NCBI GenBank assembly: GCA_044352985.1
Contig: JBILCU010000007.1
Location: 62,001 to 126,000, forward strand
DNA length: 64,000 nt
From: JADJDM01 sp044352985
Lineage (GTDB): Bacteria > Bacteroidota > Bacteroidia > B-17B0 > Aurantibacillaceae
Reading direction: 5' to 3'
The notes beneath the pieces are model-generated. The model was not told where the DNA came from. It worked only from the letters and a program-made list of their open reading frames with translations, and did no database searches. Shown here one piece after another: positions 44,751-53,705 of the stretch (position 1 is the stretch's first letter; each line of letters opens with the position of its first letter). The position numbers were made by a program, and so were the translations under genes.

Positions 44751-47096
44751 TTATTTCTTAGCTTTTTGCATAGGATTGCCTCCTGTGCTTTGACCTCTGC
44801 CTGTAGTTTTCGCCTTAAACACATCAAATTTAGATGGTGTAGAAGAAACATTCCAGGTATTGTTTTTCTCATCAATATCTGCTGTTTCCTTAAAAGGATC
44901 GATTAAAATGGAAGCTACTTCTTTGTTTTTAGCAAATGTTTTCACCACATTTTTCTCGTTCTTTCTCCAAATGTAGGCGTGTATGCGGTCTACTTCAGAT
45001 GTGCCATCTTTATAATTCCATTGAATAATAATTGGCATTACCAATCCACCTTTATTGGTGAAGTTTAATTCGTAAATGAATTTATTGTTTAATCCGTCTT
45101 TGATGTAATTTGAATCGGGCAAAATCTCTAAATTTTGGAATTTATTTACAGCAATTTTATTTTTCTTTTCCACTTCAGGTTTATAGTAGTAATAAAAGTC
45201 TCGAAGTGTGGTATCTGTATCTACTAAAAATTTCATTCCTGATTCACGGTTTCTTTTTTTACTTACAAACTCAAAATCCGGAGGTGTTTGTCGAGGCATA
45301 ATACTATCCATCTTTACAGGGATTTGTTGATTATTTAGAACGGTAAATACTTTTACCGAATCTAATGAAATATCAACCGGATCAATATCATAAAACCAAC
45401 CTCTCCAGAACCAATCTAAGTCAACCGCCGAAGCGTCTTCCATTGTTCTGAAAAAATCAGATGGAGTTGGATGTTTAAATGCCCAACGTTTGCTGTATTC
45501 TTTAAATGCATAATCGAATAATTCTCTGCCCATGATGGTTTCTCTTAAAATATTTAGAGCTGTTGCAGGTTTAGAATACGCATTTGGACCAAACATAATG
45601 ATGTTCTCGCTGTTCACCATAATTGGCTCCAACTGGTCTTTTGGCAATTTCATGTAATCTGTAATTTTGTGAGCCGGACCACGCGAGGAAGGATAATTGT
45701 TATCGAACTCCTGTTCGGTTAAAAATTGCACAAAAGTATTTAATCCTTCATCCATCCAGCTCCATTGACGCTCATCGCTGTTGATGATCATCGGGAAAAA
45801 GTTATGCCCAACTTCATGAATGATAACGCCAATCATTCCATATTTAGTGGCTTCCGAATAGGTACCGTCTTTTTCTGTTCTGCCGAAATTAAAACAAATC
45901 ATAGGGTATTCCATACCGTTTGCTGCCTCAATACTTTGTGCAACCGGATAAGGGTAAGGAATGGTAAATTTTGAATAGGTTTTAATGGTATGTGCAACTA
46001 CTTTGGTTGAATACTTACGATATAAATTATATGCTTCTTTTGGGTAAAAACTCATGCACATGGTTTTCTTTCCTGCATCAATACTTGGCAATGCATCCCA
46101 TATGAATTTTCTTGAACTTCCCCAAGCAAAATCACGCACACTGTCTGCTTTAAAAACCCAGGTTTTAGTTTTTTCGGATTTAGTTTTTTCAGCAGTTTTA
46201 GCTTCATCTAATGTTACAACTTCAACAACATCTTTTGCTTGTTGCGCTTGCTGCCAGCGTTGTAGCTGAGGTGCAGTTAAAATTTGCGCATAATTTTGGC
46301 AAACACCAGTTGCACAAACAACATGGTCTGAAGGGACTGTCATTTTCACTTTAAAGTTCCCGAAAGCAAGCGCAAATTCACCTCTTCCGGTGAACTGTTT
46401 GTTTTGCCAACCTTGATTGTCGGAGTAAACACACATTCTTGGATACCATTGCGTGATGGTGTAAATAGAATTTCCATCTTCAGGAAAATATTCATAACCT
46501 CCACGGCCGCCTGTTTCCAAGCGATTGGATAATTTATATTTCCACTTTACATTAAATTTTACTTTACCTTTTGACGCTAATGGTTTGTTTAATTCAATGC
46601 GCATCATTGTTTGGTTGATGGTATACTTTAATGGTTTACCTAATTCATCTTTTACTTCCAAAATTTTACAACCCAACTCTTTTAAACGAGTTGCATAATC
46701 CATATTTTTAATATTATCTGAACTTATTGGTTGATTAATTTTATTGTTATCGAATGAATGATTTTCGCCATTAGCATCGTGTTCGTTTTCATCCAACTGC
46801 AACCACAAATAGGTTAATTTATCCGGCGAATTGTTGTAATAAGTAACCCATTCACTTCCTTGTAAAGTGTTTGTTTTTTCAATTAATTCGGCATCAATTT
46901 CATAATCTGCTTTTTGTTGCCAGTATTGATGTCCTGGCGCACCGGATGCAGTTCGGTAAGTATTTGCATCAGGTAAAATAGTTCCCAATTGTTCAAATTT
47001 ATTTCCGTGATTTGAACTTGGATTATTTTGAATGTTCTGGGCATAAACATTTATGCTTAGTAACAAAATGAAAATACTTGATTTTATCTTTATCAT
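44751..47096 (-). CDS. M1-family metallopeptidase
   Basis: A 781-residue zinc aminopeptidase-like protein with a signal peptide (MIKIKSSIFILLLSINVYAQ), so it is exported. The catalytic motif HEVGHNFFP lies near residue 427, with the third zinc ligand in WMDEGLNTFVQ; a typical M1 N-domain (SEWVTYYNNSPDKLTYLWLQLDENE) precedes it. The usual GAMEN substrate loop appears as AANGMEYPM. The C-terminal part (WFWRGWFYDIDPVDISLDSV) is family-like; the extreme C-terminus is Lys/Gly rich. It is expected in the periplasm or at the cell surface, trimming peptides. It is co-directional with the HupE gene upstream. Confidence 0.92.
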   Translation of the reverse strand: MIKIKSSIFILLLSINVYAQNIQNNPSSNHGNKFEQLGTILPDANTYRTASGAPGHQYWQQKADYEIDAELIEKTNTLQGSEWVTYYNNSPDKLTYLWLQLDENEHDANGENHSFDNNKINQPISSDNIKNMDYATRLKELGCKILEVKDELGKPLKYTINQTMMRIELNKPLASKGKVKFNVKWKYKLSNRLETGGRGGYEYFPEDGNSIYTITQWYPRMCVYSDNQGWQNKQFTGRGEFALAFGNFKVKMTVPSDHVVCATGVCQNYAQILTAPQLQRWQQAQQAKDVVEVVTLDEAKTAEKTKSEKTKTWVFKADSVRDFAWGSSRKFIWDALPSIDAGKKTMCMSFYPKEAYNLYRKYSTKVVAHTIKTYSKFTIPYPYPVAQSIEAANGMEYPMICFNFGRTEKDGTYSEATKYGMIGVIIHEVGHNFFPMIINSDERQWSWMDEGLNTFVQFLTEQEFDNNYPSSRGPAHKITDYMKLPKDQLEPIMVNSENIIMFGPNAYSKPATALNILRETIMGRELFDYAFKEYSKRWAFKHPTPSDFFRTMEDASAVDLDWFWRGWFYDIDPVDISLDSVKVFTVLNNQQIPVKMDSIMPRQTPPDFEFVSKKRNRESGMKFLVDTDTTLRDFYYYYKPEVEKKNKIAVNKFQNLEILPDSNYIKDGLNNKFIYELNFTNKGGLVMPIIIQWNYKDGTSEVDRIHAYIWRKNEKNVVKTFAKNKEVASILIDPFKETADIDEKNNTWNVSSTPSKFDVFKAKTTGRGQSTGGNPMQKAKK

Positions 47097-47122
47097 ATTT
47101 TTAATATTAATTATTATTCATA

Positions 47123-47144
47123 AGTTCGAGCGAAGTCGAGAACT
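47123..47144. repeat. Solitary copy of the dispersed TCGAGCGAAGTCGAGA repeat
   Basis: AGTTCGAGCGAAGTCGAGAACT is not shown in full beyond its core: arms AGTTC and GAACT flank the 16-base core TCGAGCGAAGTCGAGA (47126-47141), which is identical to cores inside the 202-bp array at 4018-4033 and 4220-4235. Confidence 0.8.
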
Positions 47145-47165
47145 GATGTTTTTTAAAACCTTAAA

Positions 47166-47738
47166 TTACAGTCTCTCCAAAAATAACATTAAAGCAATAC
47201 CAAATATTGCCGTTGATGTAAAAAATATATAATCCGCTCTTTTTACATAAAATAATTTGGTTAAAATAACAATCAATACTAGAGTTGTTGCAACAATAAT
47301 TAACTGGCCAATTTCAATTCCCAGATTAAACGAAAATAATGGAAATAATAAGCTTTCGTTAATTCCAAGCATTGATTTTAAAAGATAAGAAAAGCCCATG
47401 CCATGAATAAATCCAAACAATAAAGCTGCTACATAATTTGCAGTTAAAGAAGAATGATTGTTTTTTCGGTTAACGATATTGGTTATAGATGAGAATATAA
47501 TTGTTAAAGGAATTAGTATTTCAATTAAATAGGAAGGTGGCTGAATAATTTCAGTTACAGATAAAAGTAAGGTTAATGAATGCCCTATTGTAAAAGCAGT
47601 TACGGCAAGTAATAATTTTTTCCATTCTTTTAAAGGAAAAGGAATACATAATACCAAAACATAACAAATATGGTCGTATGCCTTTAAATCACAAATATGT
47701 TGAATGCCTGTAAAAAACCAAAGTGAAAATTCGTTCAT
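47166..47738 (-). CDS. HupE/UreJ family membrane protein
   Basis: A 190-residue protein with about six membrane spans. Start MNEFSLWFFTGIQHICDLKAYDHICYVLVL is typical of the HupE/UreJ_2 group, with FTIGHSLTLLLSV and FGFIHGMGFSYLL (conserved His residues) as metal-permease-like motifs. HupE homologues are linked to nickel or cobalt uptake or to hydrogenase/urease genes; in Bacteroidota they usually occur without those enzymes, so the substrate is unknown. The longest frame would start at 47810 and overlap the divergent DUF6702 gene; ATG at 47738 is preferred by family alignment. Confidence 0.85.
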   Translation of the reverse strand: MNEFSLWFFTGIQHICDLKAYDHICYVLVLCIPFPLKEWKKLLLAVTAFTIGHSLTLLLSVTEIIQPPSYLIEILIPLTIIFSSITNIVNRKNNHSSLTANYVAALLFGFIHGMGFSYLLKSMLGINESLLFPLFSFNLGIEIGQLIIVATTLVLIVILTKLFYVKRADYIFFTSTAIFGIALMLFLERL

Positions 47739-47758
47739 TTCAATTAACTTTGTTAGCC

Positions 47759-48292
47759 ATGCAAAATAAATCATTATTTGTTTTAATAAAAACTCGATTA
47801 ATAAAACCATTGTTTTTTGGGCCTTTATTCCTACTTTTTTATGGCTTTACTTTTATTCATCCTTACTATGTTAGTAATACCGATATTAATTATAATTCTA
47901 TATCAAAAAGCATAGAAATCACTTGCCGAATTTTTACTGATAATTTGGAAGATGCATTGGAAAAATCATCAAAAAAATCGGTAAATATTTTACAACCTAA
48001 AAATAAGGAAGAGGTAAATCAACTCATTAGTAATTATATAATTAAACATTTTCAATTATCAGCTAATGGAAAATTGAAATCATTGCAGTTTATTGGTTAT
48101 GAGCAAAATGAAGATGCAATTTGGGTTTATTTTGAAGCAATAGAAACTGAAGTTCCGAAAAAAATTGAGGTTACTAATTCATTGCTTTATGATTTTTTTC
48201 CACAGCAGATAAATATGATTCATTATTCTGTAAACGGAGAGAAAAAGATAAGTCATAAATTAAGCAATCCGGATATGAAATTTAGTTTCTGA
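47759..48292 (+). CDS. DUF6702 family protein
   Basis: A 177-residue protein with an N-terminal hydrophobic signal/anchor (LIKPLFFGPLFLLFYGF) and the family hallmark HPYYVSNTDINYNSISKSIEITCRIFTDNLEDALEK. The C-terminal half shows YIIKHFQLSANGKLKSLQFIGYEQNEDAIWVYFE and NSLLYDFFPQQINMIHYSVNGEKKI. The function is unknown; relatives typically sit beside HupE and M1 peptidase genes, as here, though here it is divergent from HupE. The frame could start at 47723, but ATG at 47759 gives the family-like start. Only 20 bases separate it from the HupE start, so the two promoters must lie inside each other's coding regions. Confidence 0.82.
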   Translation: MQNKSLFVLIKTRLIKPLFFGPLFLLFYGFTFIHPYYVSNTDINYNSISKSIEITCRIFTDNLEDALEKSSKKSVNILQPKNKEEVNQLISNYIIKHFQLSANGKLKSLQFIGYEQNEDAIWVYFEAIETEVPKKIEVTNSLLYDFFPQQINMIHYSVNGEKKISHKLSNPDMKFSF

Positions 48293-48395
48293 GAATAGGC
48301 CTATTTCTAATTGTATTGCCTTAAAAGAATTAAAATTATTGCCCTAAATTTATTTAATTTCCGTAATATTGCAGTTTACAACAAATCTAAATTAG

Positions 48396-49484
48396 ATGCA
48401 AAAAGTAGCTTTAATAACTGGAATTACAGGGCAGGATGGGGCGTATTTAGCCGAATTGCTTTTGGAAAAAGGATATATTGTTCATGGATTAAAAAGAAGA
48501 AGTTCATTATTTAATACCGACCGCATAGATCATTTATATCAAGATAAACACGAAAAAAATGTAAACTTTTTCCTTCACTATGGTGATTTAACTGACTCAA
48601 CCAATTTAATTCGATTAGTGAATGAAGTGCAGCCAGATGAAATTTACAATTTAGCTGCTCAATCTCACGTTAAAGTTTCTTTTGAAACTCCTGAATATAC
48701 TGCCAATGCAGATGCAATTGGAACATTAAGGTTATTAGAAGCTATCCGAATTTTAAAGTTAGAATCGAAAACTAAATTTTATCAGGCATCAACATCTGAG
48801 CTTTATGGGTTGGTGCAAGAAATTCCTCAAAAAGAAACTACACCATTTTATCCAAGAAGCCCATATGGTGTTGCAAAATTGTATGCATACTGGATTACTA
48901 AAAATTACAGAGAAGCTTATGGTATTTTTGCTTGTAACGGAATTTTATTTAATCATGAAAGTCCGTTACGTGGTGAAACTTTTGTAACTCGTAAAATTAC
49001 ACGCGCTGCTGCAAAAATATCCTTAGGCTTACAAGAAAAATTGTTTATGGGTAACATTGATTCTGAGCGCGATTGGGGTCATGCAAAAGATTATGTTGAG
49101 GGCATGTGGAGAATTTTACAACACAACGAGCCAGACGACTTTGTATTGGCTACCGGCAAAAAAATTACTGTGCGTAAATTTATCGAATTATCTTTTGCTG
49201 AGGTAGGAATGAATATCGTTTGGGAAGGCACAGGAGTAAATGAAAAAGGAATTGATAAAGTAAGTGGTAAAACTATAGTTGAAATTGATGAAAAATATTT
49301 CCGTCCAGCCGAAGTTGATTTGTTGGTTGGAGATGCAAGCAAGGCAAAAGAAAAATTAGGTTGGGAGCCAAAATACTCAGTTGAGGAATTATTGAAGGAA
49401 ATGGTGAAGTGTGACCTGGAAATCTTCAAGAAAGATAAATATTTGATGGATGGCGGGCACAAGATATTCATTCAACAAGAGTAA
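48396..49484 (+). CDS. gmd: GDP-mannose 4,6-dehydratase
   Basis: A 362-residue short-chain dehydrogenase making GDP-4-keto-6-deoxymannose from GDP-mannose. NADP-binding ITGITGQDGAYLAELLLEKGY at the N-terminus, LKRRSSLFNTDRIDHLY, NLAAQSHVKVSFETPEYTA, QASTSELYGLVQEIPQKE and the catalytic Tyr/Lys in SPYGVAKLYAYWITKNYREAYG; also NHESPLRGETFVTRKITRA. It is full length. With fcl, 26 bases downstream, it makes GDP-L-fucose for surface polysaccharide or glycoprotein glycans. Confidence 0.97.
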   Translation: MQKVALITGITGQDGAYLAELLLEKGYIVHGLKRRSSLFNTDRIDHLYQDKHEKNVNFFLHYGDLTDSTNLIRLVNEVQPDEIYNLAAQSHVKVSFETPEYTANADAIGTLRLLEAIRILKLESKTKFYQASTSELYGLVQEIPQKETTPFYPRSPYGVAKLYAYWITKNYREAYGIFACNGILFNHESPLRGETFVTRKITRAAAKISLGLQEKLFMGNIDSERDWGHAKDYVEGMWRILQHNEPDDFVLATGKKITVRKFIELSFAEVGMNIVWEGTGVNEKGIDKVSGKTIVEIDEKYFRPAEVDLLVGDASKAKEKLGWEPKYSVEELLKEMVKCDLEIFKKDKYLMDGGHKIFIQQE

Positions 49485-49510
49485 TAAGCAAAGCTAATTT
49501 AGTTTCATCA

Positions 49511-50452
49511 ATGAATTTTAACGATAAAATTTATATTGCAGGGCACAGAGGTATGGTGGGTAGTGCCATACATTCCAACTTAAAAAACAAAGGATTCAAT
49601 AATTTTGTAACTCGCACTTCCTCTGAATTAGATTTAAGAAAACAACACGATGTAAATCTGTTTTTTGAAACAGAAAAACCAGATTATGTTTTTCTAGCTG
49701 CTGCAAAGGTTGGCGGCATACATGCAAATAATACCTATCGGGCAGATTTTATTTATGATAACTTGATGGTTCAGAATAATATAATTCATGCTGCATATCG
49801 TTATCAAGTAAAAAAATTAATGTTTTTGGGATCTTCATGTATTTATCCAAAACATGCACCACAACCTTTAAAAGAAGAGTATCTTTTAACAGGCGAACTG
49901 GAGCAAACCAATGAACCTTACGCCATAGCAAAAATTGCAGGTATTAAAATGTGTGAGTCTTTTAGAAGACAATACAATTGCAATTTTATTTCTGTTATGC
50001 CTACAAATTTGTATGGGCAAAATGATAATTATGATTTAGCTAATTCGCATGTATTACCGGCATTAATTAGTAAAATACATGATGCAAAAGAAAACAATGA
50101 TAGCCAAGTTATTGTTTGGGGAACCGGAACCCCAATGCGTGAATTTATGCATGCAAACGATATGGCGGATGCCTGCGTGTATTTAATGCAAAATTACGAT
50201 GGTGAAAAATTTGTAAATATTGGTGTAGGAGAAGACATTACTATTAAAGATTTAGCCTATTTAATAAAAAAAGTAGCCAACTATGAAGGCGAATTAATTT
50301 TCGATGTTACAAAGCCCGATGGTACACCTAGAAAATTAATGGATGTATCTTATTTGCATAGTTTAGGCTGGAAACACAAAATAAATTTAGAAGAAGGCAT
50401 TAAAATGGTTTATGAAGAATTTAAGATAAACCATGGGAAAAAGTCAGTTTAG
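49511..50452 (+). CDS. fcl: GDP-L-fucose synthase
   Basis: A 313-residue epimerase-reductase completing GDP-L-fucose synthesis. It has the nucleotide-binding IAGHRGMVGSAIHSNL, TRTSSELDLRKQHDVNLFF, FLAAAKVGGIHANNTYRADFIYDN, FLGSSCIYPKHAPQPLKEEYLL, the Tyr/Lys catalytic pair in NEPYAIAKIAGIKMCESFRRQY and MPTNLYGQNDNYDLANSHVLPALI. It is full length, with ATG at 49511. It forms an operon with gmd; the gene cluster would supply fucose donors, plausibly for modification of exported T9SS proteins (inference). Confidence 0.97.
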   Translation: MNFNDKIYIAGHRGMVGSAIHSNLKNKGFNNFVTRTSSELDLRKQHDVNLFFETEKPDYVFLAAAKVGGIHANNTYRADFIYDNLMVQNNIIHAAYRYQVKKLMFLGSSCIYPKHAPQPLKEEYLLTGELEQTNEPYAIAKIAGIKMCESFRRQYNCNFISVMPTNLYGQNDNYDLANSHVLPALISKIHDAKENNDSQVIVWGTGTPMREFMHANDMADACVYLMQNYDGEKFVNIGVGEDITIKDLAYLIKKVANYEGELIFDVTKPDGTPRKLMDVSYLHSLGWKHKINLEEGIKMVYEEFKINHGKKSV

Positions 50453-50569
50453 TGATTAAAGGCTAAACAGTAATCTCCTTTTCTACGCTTCCTGACTTGT
50501 TCTAATTTATTTTCCATGATTTTGGTTGTTTGTATGACAACCTATTTCAGGACGAGAGAATAAATAAAA

Positions 50570-50597
50570 AAAGGGTTGCTAACTATAGCAACCCTTT
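50570..50597. terminator. Bidirectional hairpin terminator
   Basis: AAAGGGTTGCTA (50570-50581) and TAGCAACCCTTT (50586-50597) form a 12-bp stem with loop ACTA; flanking A and T runs suit both fcl (+) and the TPR gene (-). Confidence 0.85.
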
Positions 50598-50622
50598 CTT
50601 AATAAGAAAAAAATAATTTGAT

Positions 50623-52374
50623 TTATTTCCCTTCCGGACTAGCTAAAAAATCTTTAGCTTTTTTATTGTTTGGATCTAATGTATTTACAATTTGAAAATA
50701 CTCTTTTGCTTTAGCATTATCTTTTTGCTTTACATAGTAATAACCTAAGTACTCGCATGCTTCAATTACATTTGTTTTGTAAGAACCACTTCTTTCTTCC
50801 GGCTTAACTAATTCTAAGGCTTTTTCAAAATGTGGTTTTGCTAACCATTTTTCATTTTTTACATCCAATTGTAAATTTGCCTTACCTCTCCAGAAATATC
50901 CAACCGGGTAGTTTGGACTTGCAATGGTTAATTTTGCAAAGCAAGTGTCTGCCATTAACATGTCTTTTGGTCCGTAATAATAAGCTCTACCTAAATCATA
51001 ACTATCCTGTCCGGTTAAACCTTTTGTGCAATTTGCTTTTTTATTGTAGGCAGCAATTGCTTTATTATAACGTTTTGCTTTTACCCATATTTTTCCTACA
51101 TCACCCCATAATTCACAGTTAATTACAGAGTCAATTAAGATTGCTCTTTCAATTTCACTTGCACCTATTGAATCTTGACCGGATTTAGATAACAATAAAC
51201 CATTGTATTTATAATCATCCGAAATGTATTTAAAGTTTTTATCTTTTGTTTTTTCAAAGAAAGTTCCCATTGCAGATGCTCCTTTTTTGTAAGCATCTTT
51301 GTCAGGGATATATGTCCATGTTGCAACTCCACCATGCCCTGCGCAGGACCCTTTACTTGTTGAAGTAGATGTTGTTCCATCTAAACAAACACAACCCGTT
51401 CTTGTTTGAGCTTTATCCCCTAATTCATAATAAGAGTAACCTAAAACTCTAAACAAATAAGGGCTTGCATTAGGGTCTTTAGAAACAATTTGTTCAACTT
51501 CACTCACTGCATCTTGATATTGTTTAGCAAGGAATAAAGCATAAGCAAAACGTACGCGAGCTGATGGACTATTATTAAGTTCAAGATACTTATTGTAATT
51601 TTCAATTGCCTCTTTGTAACGTGTTGCTTTAATGAAAATTTCAGCTTTTTCACGGTAAGCAGGGGCAAAGGTAGCATCAATACCTTCCGCATCTTTATAA
51701 AATTTAAGTGCTTCGGTATAGTTTCTTCCTCGTTCGTATAATTTACCTTTGCGTGTAATTGCTTTTACCGATTTTTTATCCAATTCAAAAGCTTTATCGT
51801 ATTGTTTAATTGCCGGACCGCCATCCGTTGGGTTTTGTTCTAATAACGCATCACCCCATAAAATATATGCTTCTGGATTTTTGCCATCAATTTTTGTTGC
51901 CTCTGCAATTAATTTAAGTGCCTCGGGTAAATTTTTTAAACTTGGAGCTTTTGTATATGCCTCAGCAATTTTTAAATAACTTAAAGCTTTTACGTTTTTA
52001 TTACTTTTATCTTCAGCTAATGTTTTTCCTTTAAATAAGTTTGTATTTGCATCTGCTTCTTTATTTTGCCAAAGAAAAACTTTACCAACACCAATGTGAT
52101 TAAGTGGATTCATTGCTGCTAAATCAGCACCTTTTTTGTACATGATTAAAGCAGAATCTAAATCATCATTTTTAAAGAAGTTTTCACCATAATAAAAATA
52201 GTTTTCACCTTTGTTTGGTTCTTTGGCGATTAAACTTCTAAAATCTGATGCAGCTGCTTCATAACGTTCGTTTTCAGTTTTTGAAATAGCATCTTGCAAT
52301 GTTTGCGAATTTGCGTTTTGATTAAATAGAGTAATAGCTAAACCTGTTGCGATCAAGAATTTCATATCTGGCAT
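50623..52374 (-). CDS. TPR-repeat protein with embedded Cys/His motif
   Basis: A 583-residue exported TPR protein. Signal peptide MKFLIATGLAITLFNQNANSQ follows an alternative upstream Met (MPD); either ATG (52374 or 52365) may be used. TPRs run through the chain (ARVRFAYALFLAKQYQDAVSEVEQI, AYILWGDALLEQ, YDLGRAYYYGPKDM, LGYYYVKQKDNAKAKEYF). Between residues about 323 and 357 a non-TPR insert reads RTGCVCLDGTTSTSTSKGSC followed by AGHGGVATW; this matches the C-x-DGT-S-S...C-x-HGGV pattern of the DUF3761 family. The insert has three Cys (328, 330, 344) and His347. It is probably periplasmic or outer-membrane associated; the function is unknown. Confidence 0.85.
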   Translation of the reverse strand: MPDMKFLIATGLAITLFNQNANSQTLQDAISKTENERYEAAASDFRSLIAKEPNKGENYFYYGENFFKNDDLDSALIMYKKGADLAAMNPLNHIGVGKVFLWQNKEADANTNLFKGKTLAEDKSNKNVKALSYLKIAEAYTKAPSLKNLPEALKLIAEATKIDGKNPEAYILWGDALLEQNPTDGGPAIKQYDKAFELDKKSVKAITRKGKLYERGRNYTEALKFYKDAEGIDATFAPAYREKAEIFIKATRYKEAIENYNKYLELNNSPSARVRFAYALFLAKQYQDAVSEVEQIVSKDPNASPYLFRVLGYSYYELGDKAQTRTGCVCLDGTTSTSTSKGSCAGHGGVATWTYIPDKDAYKKGASAMGTFFEKTKDKNFKYISDDYKYNGLLLSKSGQDSIGASEIERAILIDSVINCELWGDVGKIWVKAKRYNKAIAAYNKKANCTKGLTGQDSYDLGRAYYYGPKDMLMADTCFAKLTIASPNYPVGYFWRGKANLQLDVKNEKWLAKPHFEKALELVKPEERSGSYKTNVIEACEYLGYYYVKQKDNAKAKEYFQIVNTLDPNNKKAKDFLASPEGK

Positions 52375-52475
52375 TTTTGTTTTAGGGTTACAAAAATAGC
52401 ATTTACATAAGTCATACCAAATTTATTTATCTTGAATAACAAGCATTTAAATTAAGTTTTGTTAATATTTAATAA

Positions 52476-53573
52476 TCATTCAACCAACATTTTTAAATGA
52501 TGAGCAACTCCTGCAATTGTTAATCTAATATTATAATCACCTGATTGAAGCTGATTATCTGGTTTTACATAAATTTTATTATCTACAATTTGAATTTGTT
52601 GAGGTAGCAACTGATAAACGATTTTACCTGTATTATCAATCAACTGTACTTGAAAAGTTTCACCTTCTGAAATACCTCTGAATTCTATAAAAAACTCGGA
52701 GTGATTAGGGTTTGGATAAATTACAAAACTTACATTTTTTAGAGAATTTACATGTACAGATACAATTTGACTATAATTAAATTCATCATCTAAATCAATT
52801 TGTTTTAATCGATAATAACAATATCCATCAATTAATTCTTCGTCCAGAAAATCATAAGCCAAGAGTGCTGTTGAATTGCCTGTTGGAAATGCTTTTGAAT
52901 TTTGTTCGCCAATTTTTTCAAAGAAAATGCTGTTTTTACTTTTTTCTATTTCAAATAATTTATTGTTGCTTTCAGCAGTAGTTTCCCAGTGCAACAACTG
53001 ACCTTTATTTTCTTGTTTTACATTAAAACACAACAATTCAATAGGTAAAATTGTTACACCACAAATGGTTCCTGGAGCAATGGGTTGAGAAGATGAAATT
53101 GTACCTGTTCCACATAAACCATTGCTTCCGAGTGAAGAAGAATTGGTAATAGTGCCATTTACTTGAAGCGATCCATTAATTAGTCCCGAGCCATTACCTT
53201 GAATAGCTAAATTTCCATTTATTGTCATGCTTCCGCCTGCATCTACAATAATGTTTGCTGTTCCCGAAAGGGTACCGCCACCGCTTAATGTAAAATTACC
53301 ACCGGATAAAACATGTATGGTAGCGCCGCCAGTAAAATCTAGCAAAGCACAAGATGCTGTGATATTGTGTTTAATATTGATAATAAAATTACCTCCAGGA
53401 GAACAAAGAGGTGAACACGAGCAAGTTGCTGAGGTGTGACTCACTTTTGACCATGGGCAACTTACAGCCGCTGTTTGTTCCCAAATCCCATCTTTTATGG
53501 AATAATAATCTGCTTTTAAAGGTGTTTTGAAAAATAAAATCCCAAGCAACACCCAACCAACTACACTTTTCAT
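52476..53573 (-). CDS. Secreted protein with T9SS type A sorting domain
   Basis: A 365-residue exported protein. Signal peptide MKSVVGWVLLGILFFKTPLKA, then a Cys-containing region (VSCPWSKVSHTSATCSCSPLCSPGGNF) and a Gly/Asn/Ser-rich stretch of short beta repeats (LSGGNFTLSGGGTLSGTANI, INGNLAIQGNGSG), likely a beta-helix or sandwich scaffold. The C-terminal region has the fibronectin-like LHWETTAESNNKLFEIEKS...YRLKQIDLDDEFNYS segment common before T9SS domains and ends with FVIYPNPNHSEFFIEF...MLVE, a type A sorting domain. No enzyme domain is recognised; surface or extracellular location is expected. Confidence 0.85.
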   Translation of the reverse strand: MKSVVGWVLLGILFFKTPLKADYYSIKDGIWEQTAAVSCPWSKVSHTSATCSCSPLCSPGGNFIINIKHNITASCALLDFTGGATIHVLSGGNFTLSGGGTLSGTANIIVDAGGSMTINGNLAIQGNGSGLINGSLQVNGTITNSSSLGSNGLCGTGTISSSQPIAPGTICGVTILPIELLCFNVKQENKGQLLHWETTAESNNKLFEIEKSKNSIFFEKIGEQNSKAFPTGNSTALLAYDFLDEELIDGYCYYRLKQIDLDDEFNYSQIVSVHVNSLKNVSFVIYPNPNHSEFFIEFRGISEGETFQVQLIDNTGKIVYQLLPQQIQIVDNKIYVKPDNQLQSGDYNIRLTIAGVAHHLKMLVE

Positions 53574-53685
53574 TTTTCATATTTTTTAAGGTTTATTTAA
53601 AGTTAGCGTACCAGATTCTTTTAAAAAATAATCGTATACATCAACAACAATGATTTTAATTTAAATGTCATTTAAACAAAACCAT

Positions 53686-53693
53686 TAAATTTG
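53686..53693 (+). promoter_or_regulatory. -7 box TAAATTTG for the cytochrome oxidase operon
   Basis: Exact TAnnTTTG match, 12 bases before the ATG at 53706; the leader would be very short. Confidence 0.5.
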
Positions 53694-53705
53694 TCTGCCA
53701 ATTAA

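Noticed and set aside
48311..48514. 67-codon plus-strand frame ahead of gmd
   Set aside because: Overlaps the gmd start in another frame; no signal or family feature.
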